Assembly (NCBI GenBank): GCA_023411375.1
Contig: JAEYOW010000010.1
Span: 310,001 to 374,000, forward strand
Origin: Bacillota bacterium
GTDB taxonomy: Bacteria > Bacillota > Clostridia > Christensenellales > Aristaeellaceae
DNA length: 64,000 nucleotides
Reading direction: 5' to 3'
Both the position numbers and the translations under genes were made by a program. How positions within the stretch are numbered: position 1 is the stretch's first letter; every line of letters begins with the position of its first letter. Of the stretch, positions 7,553 to 15,664 are shown one piece after another. Below the pieces are notes generated by a model, which saw nothing but the letters and a program-made list of their open reading frames with translations, searched no databases and was not told where the DNA came from.

Positions 7553-9319
7553 CTAGGATACCTCTCCCAGAAGCCTGCCGACCAACCGCTCCACATATTG
7601 CCTGGCCGCCTGCGCGCCTATCAGCGCGTCCGACTGGCTTTGAGGCTCGTCGCCCATCAAGCCGACGAACTGGCTGACCTTCAGGCCCAAAGCATCTTGC
7701 ATGTCCTGATCGCTTCCGCTTCCCGATACGAGGTAGTAACAGAGGATCGAATCCGTCTGGCCCATGCGGTGCGCCCGGTCCTCCGCCTGGCTGTGTACGG
7801 CAGGCGACCAGTCCAGCTCGCCGAAAACCACGCAGCTTGCGCGCTGGAGGTTAAGCCCAGCCGCCGCGCGAAGCGAGATGCAGCACAAATTCGTCCGTCC
7901 CGCCATGAAGCGCTCCACGGCGCGCTCCTTCATGGCGGGCGTTTCACGTCCTGTAATAAAGACAGGCGAAAACGTATGAAGCTCCTTTTTGTAAATATCC
8001 ATCACCTGATGATGATGGGCAAAGAGCAGCACCCTTTCCTCAGCGTCCAGCAGAGCGCGCACAAACTGCGCCACATAGGGCGCCTTTGCAATGCCTGTGG
8101 CCTGCCGTTCGCCGCGCTCCACCTCCATCTCCCACAGAGCCCGCTGCGACGCCGTCGCCATAGCGTCGTTTTTCAGCTGCAACAGGGTTTCCGCAATGGG
8201 CTGCATCAGCTTGCGGTAAACCGCGTCGTCGCTGTCGATGGTCATTACCAGCCGCCGTTTGGGGGGCAGATCCTTAAGCACATCCTGCTTGGTGCGGCGA
8301 AGCATGATGCCCTCCGCCCGCAGGCGTTCGCCCAAAAGCTCAGGCTTGGCGACAATCTGGTTGCCGTAACCATAACACCACTCACGGGTAAAACTGTCAT
8401 AATCGCCCAGAAAATGATAATCCAGGATGTTAATCACATTCCAAATCTCCGCGCCCCGGTTGTAAATAGGCGTTCCGCTTAGACCTACAACGCGATGGGC
8501 GCCCTCCGCCAAAAGGCTGGCGCCGGAATATTTTTCCGTACCGCCCCGCCTCAGCTCCTGAATTTCATCAAAAATCACGGTTGGAATTTCCGCCTGCGGC
8601 AAAGCTTCCTTCCACCCCCGCAAAAGTAGGTAGTGCATCAGGTAAATATCGGCCTTTGGCAACGCGTATGGCTTCAGGCCCTTTACGATGTGAACCGCCA
8701 CAGGTTCGCCGCCGGGCTTTTTCAAAAAGCGCGCGATTTCATTCATCCAGTTTCGCATCAGGTGTGGCGGCGCGATGATGATGGCGGGATACGCTCCCGT
8801 TTGCGCAAGCATCGCCAGCGCCTGCACGGTTTTTCCAAGGCCCATTTCGTCCGCCAGCAGGCAGCGGTCGGTTCTTAGCAAAAATCCAAGGCCCTCTTCC
8901 TGAAATTCCGTAAGCCTACCGCAAAAGACAGTTGGATCGGGCGCGACCCTTTCCGGCATGCGAAAGGCCATTTCCCGCTTGACGACATATTCCCGCGCCT
9001 CGGAAAGCGCCGCCTCCCAACGCGCCATATCCTGCGCGCGCACGGTAAGCGGATAGCGCAGCATCAGCCAGTTTAGGTCGCCTACTATGCGGCGGTGTGC
9101 CGTAAACCTTGCTTCGCCCCGCCTGTTGGTTTCGCTGCCCGGAAACAATCGCTTGCAAAGCTCCGTTACCCCGGGCTCGCCCTTAACCATCCAGCAATTA
9201 CGCCGCTTGTTATAGCTGAGCGTTCCATAGGTACGTTGGTTTTGCGCTCCCTCCGGCTGTGCGCCGTCCGCGTCCAGCAGGTAGGGCGGAATAAGGGCGT
9301 ACTCGTTCTCCTCGCTCAT
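7553..9319 (-). CDS. SNF2-family DEAD/DEAH-box helicase-like ATPase
   Basis: A 588-residue protein with both RecA lobes of the SNF2 family. Motif I is LLADEMGLGKTVQALAML, motif II is IFDEIQEL (DEIQ rather than the usual DEAH), motif III LSGTPIYNRGAEIWN, and motifs V-VI SLRAAAGLNLQ and EDRAHRMGQTDSI. The N-terminal 120 residues carry no recognised domain and there is no nuclease or zinc-finger extension. The start at 9319 overlaps the stop of the upstream nuclease gene (ATGA), implying translational coupling; an in-frame ATG six codons further upstream lies inside that gene. SNF2 ATPases move along duplex DNA. The partner suggests a two-component DNA-processing pair, which is an inference. Confidence 0.9.
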   Translation of the reverse strand: MSEENEYALIPPYLLDADGAQPEGAQNQRTYGTLSYNKRRNCWMVKGEPGVTELCKRLFPGSETNRRGEARFTAHRRIVGDLNWLMLRYPLTVRAQDMARWEAALSEAREYVVKREMAFRMPERVAPDPTVFCGRLTEFQEEGLGFLLRTDRCLLADEMGLGKTVQALAMLAQTGAYPAIIIAPPHLMRNWMNEIARFLKKPGGEPVAVHIVKGLKPYALPKADIYLMHYLLLRGWKEALPQAEIPTVIFDEIQELRRGGTEKYSGASLLAEGAHRVVGLSGTPIYNRGAEIWNVINILDYHFLGDYDSFTREWCYGYGNQIVAKPELLGERLRAEGIMLRRTKQDVLKDLPPKRRLVMTIDSDDAVYRKLMQPIAETLLQLKNDAMATASQRALWEMEVERGERQATGIAKAPYVAQFVRALLDAEERVLLFAHHHQVMDIYKKELHTFSPVFITGRETPAMKERAVERFMAGRTNLCCISLRAAAGLNLQRASCVVFGELDWSPAVHSQAEDRAHRMGQTDSILCYYLVSGSGSDQDMQDALGLKVSQFVGLMGDEPQSQSDALIGAQAARQYVERLVGRLLGEVS

Positions 9320-9678
9320 GGCAGGGCCACCCCCCACAGCTGGTTAAGCGCTACCATGCGCAGGGGCTTGCCCGCCGCCGTGGGCGGAAGCGCAACGCTT
9401 CGCTGTGTGACCACAACCAGCGCGCTCACGCCGTCGCACGCGGCGTACCGCCTAAGCTGCTTTATAAGCGTGGCGGAAACCTGCCTGCCCTTTTTGATTT
9501 CCACGCCCACGTCGCCCACCAGGTAATCAATGCGGCAGCCGGGGCCAATCCGCGCTTCGTGCCTGTAAGGAAGGCCGGCCTCCTTGAGCCTTGCTTCCAC
9601 AAAGCGGTGAATGTCATTTTCGTATAACGCAAAGGGAGACCGCAGCTCACACAATGCGTCCAGCACCGTTTGAAGCAT
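9316..9678 (-). CDS. Small PD-(D/E)XK-like nuclease domain protein
   Basis: A 120-residue single-domain protein. The segment RIDYLVGDVGVEIKKG places an Asp and a Glu-x-Lys at the spacing of the PD-(D/E)XK nuclease core, followed by a helix (LIKQLRRYA) and a hydrophobic strand (VSALVVVTQ), as in Mrr, VRR-NUC and archaeal Holliday-resolvase relatives. The start at 9678 is taken because GGGAGG lies 8 bases upstream; a longer frame exists but has no ribosome site. It sits 22 bases after yhbY and overlaps the SNF2 gene by four bases, so these four genes probably form one message. Nuclease activity is inferred from the motif only. Confidence 0.65.
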   Translation of the reverse strand: MLQTVLDALCELRSPFALYENDIHRFVEARLKEAGLPYRHEARIGPGCRIDYLVGDVGVEIKKGRQVSATLIKQLRRYAACDGVSALVVVTQRSVALPPTAAGKPLRMVALNQLWGVALP

Positions 9679-9700
9679 CCTGCGGCCTCCCTTCCCTGTT

Positions 9701-9991
9701 TCAGCCCAATTCAATCCGCTTGTTATCGTTGCTCTCGCGGTACATCACAAACCGCCGTCCGATGCATTGCACGGGCTGCGCATGCACGCGGGCGCACAGC
9801 TCGTCCAGCGCCTCCCTTGCGGACAGCTCGCATCCGTTTTGCACGGCGCACTTAATCAACTCGCGCGCCTCCAGCGCGTCGTATGCCTCCTTGACCGTGT
9901 TTTCGGTAATGCCCTCTTTGCCGATATACAAAATGGTATCCATGGTGTTGGCCATGCCCCTGAGCGTGGCGCGCTGCTTGCTTGTCAGCAT
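9701..9991 (-). CDS. yhbY: YhbY family RNA-binding protein (CRM domain)
   Basis: A 96-residue protein beginning MLTSKQRATLRGMANTMDTI, the typical opening of the CRM-domain protein YhbY, followed by IGKEGIT (the GxxG-type loop) and a C-terminal strand with GRRFVMYRE. YhbY associates with the precursor of the large ribosomal subunit. It follows obgE, another large-subunit assembly factor, by 10 bases, which is the usual order in Bacillota. The start at 9991 matches the family length; an upstream in-frame extension would enter obgE. Confidence 0.92.
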   Translation of the reverse strand: MLTSKQRATLRGMANTMDTILYIGKEGITENTVKEAYDALEARELIKCAVQNGCELSAREALDELCARVHAQPVQCIGRRFVMYRESNDNKRIELG

Positions 9992-10001
9992 TTGTTTTCT
10001 C

Positions 10002-11270
10002 CTATTCGATAAAGTCAAATTCCATATCGCCGAGGCTGATGGTCGAGCCCTCACCCGCGCCTTTCTGCCTCAGCGCGTCGATAATTCCCCGGTCGCGGAG
10101 CGTGCGGTGGAACCAGTTGACGCTTTCCTCGTCGTCAAAGTTCACGCTGTCGATAAAGCGCTGCATGGCCGCGCCCTCCACGTAAAACACATTGTTTTCC
10201 CGCCGGATGGTAAAGCCGTCGTCCGGCAATACGCGCTCCACCACCTCAATTTCCTCAAACACACGCGGCGGCGGCAGCTCCGGCAAAAGGCGAACCACCT
10301 CGTCCAAAAGCGCGTCGAAACCGCGATTCGTCGCGGCGCTGACGGGGAACGCCAGATACCCCATATCAGCGAAGCGCCTCTTTAAGCCGTCGATCTGCTC
10401 CGGCTCCGAAATCAGGTCGCATTTATTGAGCACCACAAGCTGCGGACGACCCTCCGGCTCGCCATATTTTGAAAGTTCCTCGTTGATGATGCGAAAATCT
10501 TCCATTGGGTCGCGGCCCTCGCTGCCCGCCGCGTCCACCACGTGCAGCAGCAGTCTGGTGCGCTCCACATGCCGAAGGAAATCGTGCCCAAGGCCCACGC
10601 CCTCGCTCGCGCCCTCCACAAGGCCGGGAATATCCGCAAGTACAAAATCGGTCTCGTAACGCTTGACGATACCAAGGTTGGGCGTCAGGGTTGTAAAGTG
10701 ATAGTTTGCGATCTTGGGCCTGGCCGCGGTCAGCGTGGCTAAAATAGTGCTCTTGCCCACGTTGGGGAAGCCTACCAGCCCTACGTCAGCGATGGTTTTC
10801 AGTTCAAGGCGAAACACCTTGAGCTCCGTCTGAATTCCCGGCTTGGCAAAGTTGGGCGCCTGACGGGTGGGCGTGGCAAAGCGCGCGTTGCCATGGCCTC
10901 CCTGCCCGCCACGGAGCAATACCTTGCTCTGGCCCGGCACGCTCATATCCGCCACCACTGAGCCATCCTCATCCCGCAAAAACACGGTGCCAACGGGCAC
11001 CTTGATCACCAGATCCTGCCCGCGCTTGCCATGGCAGCGGTTGGCGCTTCCGTCCACGCCGTTTTCAGCCAGGTATTTGGTGTGGAAACGAAAATCCAGC
11101 AGCGTATGCATGTTAGGGTCGGCATACGCCACGACGTTGCCGCCGTTGCCGCCGTCGCCCCCGTCCGGGCCGCCGTTTTGCACGAATTTTTCCCGGTGGA
11201 ACGACACGCAGCCGTTTCCGCCGTTGCCCGCCTTGGCGGTCACCTTGACGCGATCTACAAATGAAGCCAT
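10002..11270 (-). CDS. obgE: Obg family GTPase
   Basis: A 422-residue GTPase involved in assembly of the 50S subunit and stress control. The Gly-rich Obg fold is at residues 1-157 (FVDRVKVTAKAGNGGNGCVS, then GPDGGDGGNGGNV). The G domain follows with G1 GFPNVGKST, G3 DIPGLVEGA, G4 NKCD and G5 SAATNRG. The C-terminal OCT domain occupies about residues 345-422 (VERVLPDDGFTIRRENNVFY). AGGAGG lies just before the ATG at 11270. It is 67 bases downstream of nth and heads the obgE-yhbY-nuclease-SNF2 cluster. Confidence 0.97.
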   Translation of the reverse strand: MASFVDRVKVTAKAGNGGNGCVSFHREKFVQNGGPDGGDGGNGGNVVAYADPNMHTLLDFRFHTKYLAENGVDGSANRCHGKRGQDLVIKVPVGTVFLRDEDGSVVADMSVPGQSKVLLRGGQGGHGNARFATPTRQAPNFAKPGIQTELKVFRLELKTIADVGLVGFPNVGKSTILATLTAARPKIANYHFTTLTPNLGIVKRYETDFVLADIPGLVEGASEGVGLGHDFLRHVERTRLLLHVVDAAGSEGRDPMEDFRIINEELSKYGEPEGRPQLVVLNKCDLISEPEQIDGLKRRFADMGYLAFPVSAATNRGFDALLDEVVRLLPELPPPRVFEEIEVVERVLPDDGFTIRRENNVFYVEGAAMQRFIDSVNFDDEESVNWFHRTLRDRGIIDALRQKGAGEGSTISLGDMEFDFIE

Positions 11271-11337
11271 TCGTCCTCCTGCTTTAAGCCGCTTCCAACC
11301 CTTTTGTATTAAAAAACCGGGAAGCGCTGTTGTTACA

Positions 11338-12030
11338 TCAGTCCTGAGTTACGGTCAGAGAGCGCGCTGTTTTCCTGGAAGCGGCCTTCGCGGCCTCCGC
11401 CTGCCCGGCGTCCGCGTTCGCCGCCTTGCATAGCATTCGCAACGCACAGGTTCCGCATTCCGGGTTGCGGGCATGGCATACCCTTCGCCCATGAAAAATC
11501 AGCCAGTGGTGCGCAGCAACCCAGTCCTTTTTGGGTATGGCCTTTTGAAGCTGGCGCTCCGTCTCCTCCACATTTTTTGCATTGGCGAGTCCCAACCTGT
11601 TGGACACGCGGAAAACATGCGTATCCACCGCGATGGTCGGCACGCCAAACGCGTTGGCCAGCACCACGTTGGCGGTTTTCTGCCCCACTCCGGGCAGGGC
11701 GGTAAGCGCCTTCATTTCGCCGGGCACCTCGCCGCCGTGGTTTTGCATGATCAGTCTGCAGGTTTGCACAATGTTGCTAGCCTTGCTTTTAAAGCCACAG
11801 CTTTTCACCATGGCGTACACGTCCTCCACGTTCGCCGCGGCCATATCCGCCACCGTCGGATAACGTTCAAAAAGCGGGGGCGTCACCTTGTTAACCTGCT
11901 TGTCCGTGCATTGCGCGGAAAGCATAACGGCCACAAGCGTCTCGTAGGGGTTGGAAAAATGCAGCTCTGGTCCCGCATCGGGATATTGTTCCTTCAGGGC
12001 TGCGAGGATGGCGGATTTGTTGATTCGCAT
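11338..12030 (-). CDS. nth: Endonuclease III
   Basis: A 230-residue base-excision DNA glycosylase/AP lyase. The helix-hairpin-helix is LPGVGQKTANVVL, with the catalytic Lys in GQKTA and the Asp in VDTHVFRVSNRLGLA. The [4Fe-4S] cluster loop at the C-terminus has the exact C-X6-C-X2-C-X5-C spacing (CHARNPECGTCALRMLC). An Ala/Lys-rich tail of some 25 residues follows. It overlaps the end of folT by 37 bases on the same strand. Confidence 0.96.
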   Translation of the reverse strand: MRINKSAILAALKEQYPDAGPELHFSNPYETLVAVMLSAQCTDKQVNKVTPPLFERYPTVADMAAANVEDVYAMVKSCGFKSKASNIVQTCRLIMQNHGGEVPGEMKALTALPGVGQKTANVVLANAFGVPTIAVDTHVFRVSNRLGLANAKNVEETERQLQKAIPKKDWVAAHHWLIFHGRRVCHARNPECGTCALRMLCKAANADAGQAEAAKAASRKTARSLTVTQD

Positions 12031-12587
12031 GTCGACTCCTTTTCTGCTTTCCTTTCTTCCACGGGATAGCGGAAAGCGGATGGCAGCGGAAGCTTTTGAA
12101 GCCCCCGCAGGGTCAGATAGGTAAGAAGCGCATAAATCGGGGCTTCAACCAGATAGCTTACGCAGCGCGCCCCCACCCATCCCCAATAGGCCTTGCTCGC
12201 GTACAAAATGCTTAGCCAGTAGGAGTTCAAAAGCAGATAGCAAAGCTCCACCGCGACCGTGGCGATCAGCACGTTTTTCCAGCCGGGCTTGCGCTTATAT
12301 AACGCAAGCGCGTACAAAAGCCCAACAAGCATGTTGGTTAACGTAAAGCCAAAAAAGTACGCGCCCTGCGGGAAAAGATGCGCGCCGAAGAAATCCCCCA
12401 GCCCGCCCACGATTACCGCCGCGGGAGCGCCAAGAAGCGCGCCGGCTGCCGCGACCGGCAAAAAACCGAAATTAAACTGTTTGCCAATGGACGGGATTTG
12501 CGTAACGTTTCCCAAAATAACCTGCAAGGCGACAAGCAGCGCCACGTAGGTTATCTTTTCAGTTGAAAACCATGCTTTTTGCTTCAC
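11994..12587 (-). CDS. folT: Folate-type ECF transporter S component
   Basis: A 197-residue integral membrane protein with about six hydrophobic segments. The stretch GFLPVAAAGALLGAPAAVIV followed by GGLGDFFGAHLFPQGAYF and FTLTNML is characteristic of the FolT group of S components, which bind folate in ECF transporters. It would use the EcfAA'T module encoded at 25.3-27.9 kb. The start is GTG at 12587, preceded by AAGGAGG. A consensus promoter at 12620-12648 gives a short leader, and I see no tetrahydrofolate riboswitch. The C-terminal 25 residues overlap nth. Confidence 0.85.
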   Translation of the reverse strand: MKQKAWFSTEKITYVALLVALQVILGNVTQIPSIGKQFNFGFLPVAAAGALLGAPAAVIVGGLGDFFGAHLFPQGAYFFGFTLTNMLVGLLYALALYKRKPGWKNVLIATVAVELCYLLLNSYWLSILYASKAYWGWVGARCVSYLVEAPIYALLTYLTLRGLQKLPLPSAFRYPVEERKAEKESTCESTNPPSSQP

Positions 12588-12619
12588 GGTGAATTCCTCC
12601 TTCCCGTTGATCCCGTGCT

Positions 12620-12648
12620 ATTGTACAGGATAACGCGCCCGCTTGCAA
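12620..12648 (-). promoter_or_regulatory. SigA-type promoter for folT-nth
   Basis: Minus strand TTGCAA (12648-12643), 17-base spacer, TACAAT (12625-12620), about 30 bases before the GTG start of folT. Confidence 0.7.
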
Positions 12649-12671
12649 GCCGCGCCGGGCGTGATTTTTCC

Positions 12672-13175
12672 TCATCCAAGCATCGGCCAGCAGCAGTGCC
12701 GCACAAACTGCTCAGCCAACGCCTCCAACCCCGCCCGGTCATCCGCGTCAAAACGCTTTTCCACGGGGCTGTCTACGTCCAAAACGCCAAGCAGCCGGTC
12801 GTCGAGCATTAGCGGAACGACGATTTCGCTTCGGGAGGCCGCGTCGCACGCGATATGCCCGGGAAATGCGTGCACATCGGGCACAAGCTGCGTATTGCGT
12901 AGCGCGGCCGCCGTACCGCACACCCCGCGCCCAAGTGGGATGCGGATGCAAGCAGGCCTGCCCTGAAAAGGCCCCAGCATCAGCTCCGCACCCATATTCA
13001 GGTAAAAGCCGGCCCAATTGACAGCGGGCAACGCGCCATACAGCAGCGCGCACATATTGGCCATATTGGGCAGGGGCTCGCGTTCGCCCTCCATCAGCGA
13101 GTTCAGCTGGCTTGCCAGCAGCCGGTAAAGCTCCTTTTTTTCCGTGGGAACCGTTTGCTTCTCAAGCTCAGGCAT
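12672..13175 (-). CDS. msrC: Free methionine-(R)-sulfoxide reductase (GAF domain)
   Basis: A 167-residue GAF-domain enzyme that reduces free methionine-(R)-sulfoxide. All three conserved cysteines of fRMsr are present at the family spacing of 10 and 24 residues: C in ACIRIPLGRG, C in GVCGTAAAL and the catalytic C in FPGHIACDAASRSEI. GVLDVDSP near the C-terminus is also typical. The start at 13175 is preceded by GGAGG; an open extension upstream lacks a ribosome site. It is divergent from the flavin reductase-rubredoxin gene, another redox-stress type protein. Confidence 0.93.
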   Translation of the reverse strand: MPELEKQTVPTEKKELYRLLASQLNSLMEGEREPLPNMANMCALLYGALPAVNWAGFYLNMGAELMLGPFQGRPACIRIPLGRGVCGTAAALRNTQLVPDVHAFPGHIACDAASRSEIVVPLMLDDRLLGVLDVDSPVEKRFDADDRAGLEALAEQFVRHCCWPMLG

Positions 13176-13294
13176 GCGAATTCCTCCATTACGTGCAGAT
13201 ACGTGTTCAGTATAGCATAAAATATCGGTTTCGGCACGAATGATTTCGGGTATCATTTGCACAGACTAAATCGAGCATGATGGAGGAATGAGCA

Positions 13295-13912
13295 ATGGCG
13301 ACAACGATTGACGCAAGCGCGCTTTTTACCGTGAGCTACGGCCTGTATGTGCTTACCGCAAGGGATGGCGGCCGAGACGGCGGCTGCATTGTCAACACCG
13401 TATGCCAGTTGACGGACCAGCCGAAACGCATCAGCGTGTGCGTATGCAAGCAGAACCTGACCTGCGAAATGATTCAAAAAAGCGGCTTATTTAATGTAAG
13501 CGTGCTTACGCAGAGCGTCCCGTTTTCTGAGTTTCAGCATTTCGGCTTTCAAAGCGGCCGGGATGTAGATAAGTTTGCCGGCCGCGACGACCCGCGCAGC
13601 GAAAATGGATTGCGCTATCTGCGCGAAAACTGCAATGCGCTGCTTTCCGGCAAGGTGACTGAAACGGTGGATTGCGGCACGCACCTTCTGTTTATCGCCG
13701 ACGTAACCGAGGCCGTAAACCTGACGGCGGACCCGTCGGTTACCTACACCTATTATTTCGAACATATCAAGCCAAAACCCCAGCCCAAACAGAAGCGCGG
13801 CTTCGTGTGCAAAATCTGCGGGTATTTTTATGAGGGCGACGAGCTGCCGCCGGATTATATCTGCCCGCTGTGCAAGCATGGTGCCGAGGACTTTGAGCCA
13901 GTCGGGTTTTAA
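13295..13912 (+). CDS. Flavin reductase-rubredoxin fusion (high-molecular-weight rubredoxin)
   Basis: A 205-residue protein with an N-terminal flavin reductase-like FMN-binding domain (about 1-155; opening SALFTVSYGLYVLTARDGG, then NTVCQLTDQPKRISVCV) and a C-terminal rubredoxin (about 168-205) with the iron ligands CKICG and CPLCKHG. This is the architecture of Hrb, described in Moorella and other anaerobes as passing electrons from NADH or reduced partners to flavodiiron proteins in O2/NO detoxification. No flavodiiron protein is adjacent. GGAGG precedes the ATG at 13295. A strong terminator follows. Confidence 0.92.
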   Translation: MATTIDASALFTVSYGLYVLTARDGGRDGGCIVNTVCQLTDQPKRISVCVCKQNLTCEMIQKSGLFNVSVLTQSVPFSEFQHFGFQSGRDVDKFAGRDDPRSENGLRYLRENCNALLSGKVTETVDCGTHLLFIADVTEAVNLTADPSVTYTYYFEHIKPKPQPKQKRGFVCKICGYFYEGDELPPDYICPLCKHGAEDFEPVGF

Positions 13913-13934
13913 TCCACAGCATTTTTTATCCATG

Positions 13935-13966
13935 CCCCGCGCCGCTGTATAGGCGCGGGGTTTTTT
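13935..13966 (+). terminator. Intrinsic terminator after the rubredoxin gene
   Basis: Perfect 9-bp stem CCCCGCGCC / GGCGCGGGG, 8-base loop, then TTTTTT. Confidence 0.92.
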
Positions 13967-13999
13967 GCGCCGCTTTTTTCCCTGCCGCCGCTACGCCGC

Positions 14000-14028
14000 T
14001 GTACAAAAGGCCAAAAAGTGCTTATAAT
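14000..14028 (+). promoter_or_regulatory. Candidate promoter for ktrB
   Basis: TGTACA (14000-14005), 17 bases, perfect TATAAT (14023-14028), about 40 bases before the GTG start. The leader is too short for a c-di-AMP riboswitch. Confidence 0.5.
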
Positions 14029-14070
14029 AACAAAGCGGCGTTGTTGAGCCGCGCCTTGAGGAGGGTCGCC

Positions 14071-15459
14071 GTGCATACCCGTCAATCCAAAGAAAAGCTT
14101 CCTCTTTCCCAGCGTTCCATTAAGCCGGAAAGGGTTCTCGCGCTCGGTTTTCTGCTATTGATCATCCTGGGGGGCACGCTGCTTTCGCTCCCGGTTTCAG
14201 CCGCAGGCGGGCGTTCTCTTGGGCTGCTTGCCGGACTTTTTACCGCTACCTCCGCCGTGTGCGTAACGGGCCTTACGGTCATCGACGTCGGCCTTTCGCT
14301 TTCCGGCTTTGGACAGGCCGTGCTGCTTACGCTCATCCAAATCGGCGGGCTCGGCTTTATGGTGTTTGCAACGCTGGTGATGGTAGCGCTTGGCAAGCGT
14401 ATCTCGCTAAAGAACCGCATGCTCATCCGCGAATCTATGAACCAAAGCACGCTTTCCGGCATGGTGCGGCTGACGCTTTGGTTTTTCCTGCTGGCCCTGG
14501 TTATCGAGGTCGTGGGCGCGCTTGTGCTGATGACGCGCTTTATACCGCAATACGGAGTAGGCCGGGGCATTTGGTATGGTTTTTTTCATTCCATCAGCGC
14601 GTTTTGCAACGCGGGCTTCGACCTTTTCGGCAGCTACCGGAGCCTGACGGACTATCAGCGCGACCCGGCGGTTCTCCTAACCCTCTCCGGGCTGATCATT
14701 CTGGGCGGTCTGGGCTTTTCCGTATTGATGGAGTGCCTGCATTTCCGCTTTGACCTGCGCAAGCTCTCGCTGCATGCAAAGCTTGTGCTCTCCGTCACGG
14801 CCATTTTGCTGCTTTGCGGCACGCTCCTCATTCTGGCATTGGAATGGAGCAACGCGGGTACGCTTAACAGCGGAGAGCTTAACGGATGGGAAAAGCTGCT
14901 CAACAGCTTCTTTCAGTCCGTCACCTTCCGAACGGCCGGCTTCGCCAGCGTCGATCAGGCGTCCATGACGGATTCCTCCAAGCTTTTTGGCATCATTGCA
15001 ATGTTTATCGGCGCGTCGTCAGCCTCCACAGGCGGCGGCGTCAAAACCACAACGTTTGCGCTGATGGTTTTGATGGTAGCGACCGTCGTTCGCGGGCGCG
15101 AGCACATCAACCTTTTCGGGCGGGAAATCTCGGACAGCGCGGCGCGGCGCGCGGTAACCATTATATTGATTGGTCTTTGCGTGATCCTGCTGTGCACCTG
15201 CGCCCTGAGCGTTGTGGAGCGAAACTCGGATGTGCCGCTGATCGACCTCATGTTTGAAGCGACCTCCGCCTTCAGCACCACGGGCCTTTCCTCGGCCAAC
15301 ACGCCGACGCTGTCCGTGGTTTCCCAGTGGCTGCTGATGCCACTGATGTACTTTGGCCGCGTCGGCCCGCTGACGCTCGCCTTCGCGCTGGCCAACCGCA
15401 TGGATAACCACCCTGCCAACCGCGTGCGCTATCCGGAAGAAAAAATCATGATCGGATAA
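14071..15459 (+). CDS. ktrB: Ktr/Trk potassium uptake channel subunit
   Basis: A 462-residue membrane subunit of a Na+/H+-coupled or gated K+ uptake system with the four pore-loop/helix repeats of the TrkH/KtrB superfamily: selectivity-filter stretches are seen at TATSAVCVTGLTVI, ISAFCNAGFDLFG, FRTAGFASVD and TSAFSTTGLSSAN. The start is GTG at 14071, preceded by GAGGAGGG; an upstream TTG in frame lacks a site. The gating partner ktrA lies 205 bases downstream. Confidence 0.93.
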   Translation: MHTRQSKEKLPLSQRSIKPERVLALGFLLLIILGGTLLSLPVSAAGGRSLGLLAGLFTATSAVCVTGLTVIDVGLSLSGFGQAVLLTLIQIGGLGFMVFATLVMVALGKRISLKNRMLIRESMNQSTLSGMVRLTLWFFLLALVIEVVGALVLMTRFIPQYGVGRGIWYGFFHSISAFCNAGFDLFGSYRSLTDYQRDPAVLLTLSGLIILGGLGFSVLMECLHFRFDLRKLSLHAKLVLSVTAILLLCGTLLILALEWSNAGTLNSGELNGWEKLLNSFFQSVTFRTAGFASVDQASMTDSSKLFGIIAMFIGASSASTGGGVKTTTFALMVLMVATVVRGREHINLFGREISDSAARRAVTIILIGLCVILLCTCALSVVERNSDVPLIDLMFEATSAFSTTGLSSANTPTLSVVSQWLLMPLMYFGRVGPLTLAFALANRMDNHPANRVRYPEEKIMIG

Positions 15460-15461
15460 GA

Positions 15462-15482
15462 GCGGGTTTAAAAAACCCGGCT
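15462..15482 (+). terminator. Weak hairpin after ktrB
   Basis: GCGGGTT / AACCCGGC imperfect stem with an A-rich loop and only a short T run; it could attenuate transcription between ktrB and ktrA. No clear promoter is visible in the 205-base gap. Confidence 0.35.
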
Positions 15483-15664
15483 TCCTTGTCAGGGATTGAA
15501 ATGTTGCTCCAAAGCCTTATGCCGAAACATTTTTACGCAAGCGCAACGATCGCGTATGGGTTACGGCCACGCCTCCTCCGTTATTTGGTTCTTCAACGGC
15601 ATGAGCAGCGCCCAAATACCCGCTCACGATCTGTTTGCAATTGAAAGAGAGGATGGATACCCAC

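Noticed and set aside
12588..12671. Tetrahydrofolate riboswitch upstream of folT
   Set aside because: The promoter leaves a leader of roughly 25-30 bases, too short for the aptamer.
13967..14070. c-di-AMP (ydaO) riboswitch upstream of ktrB
   Set aside because: Only about 40 bases separate the candidate -10 from the start codon, and no conserved aptamer core is visible.
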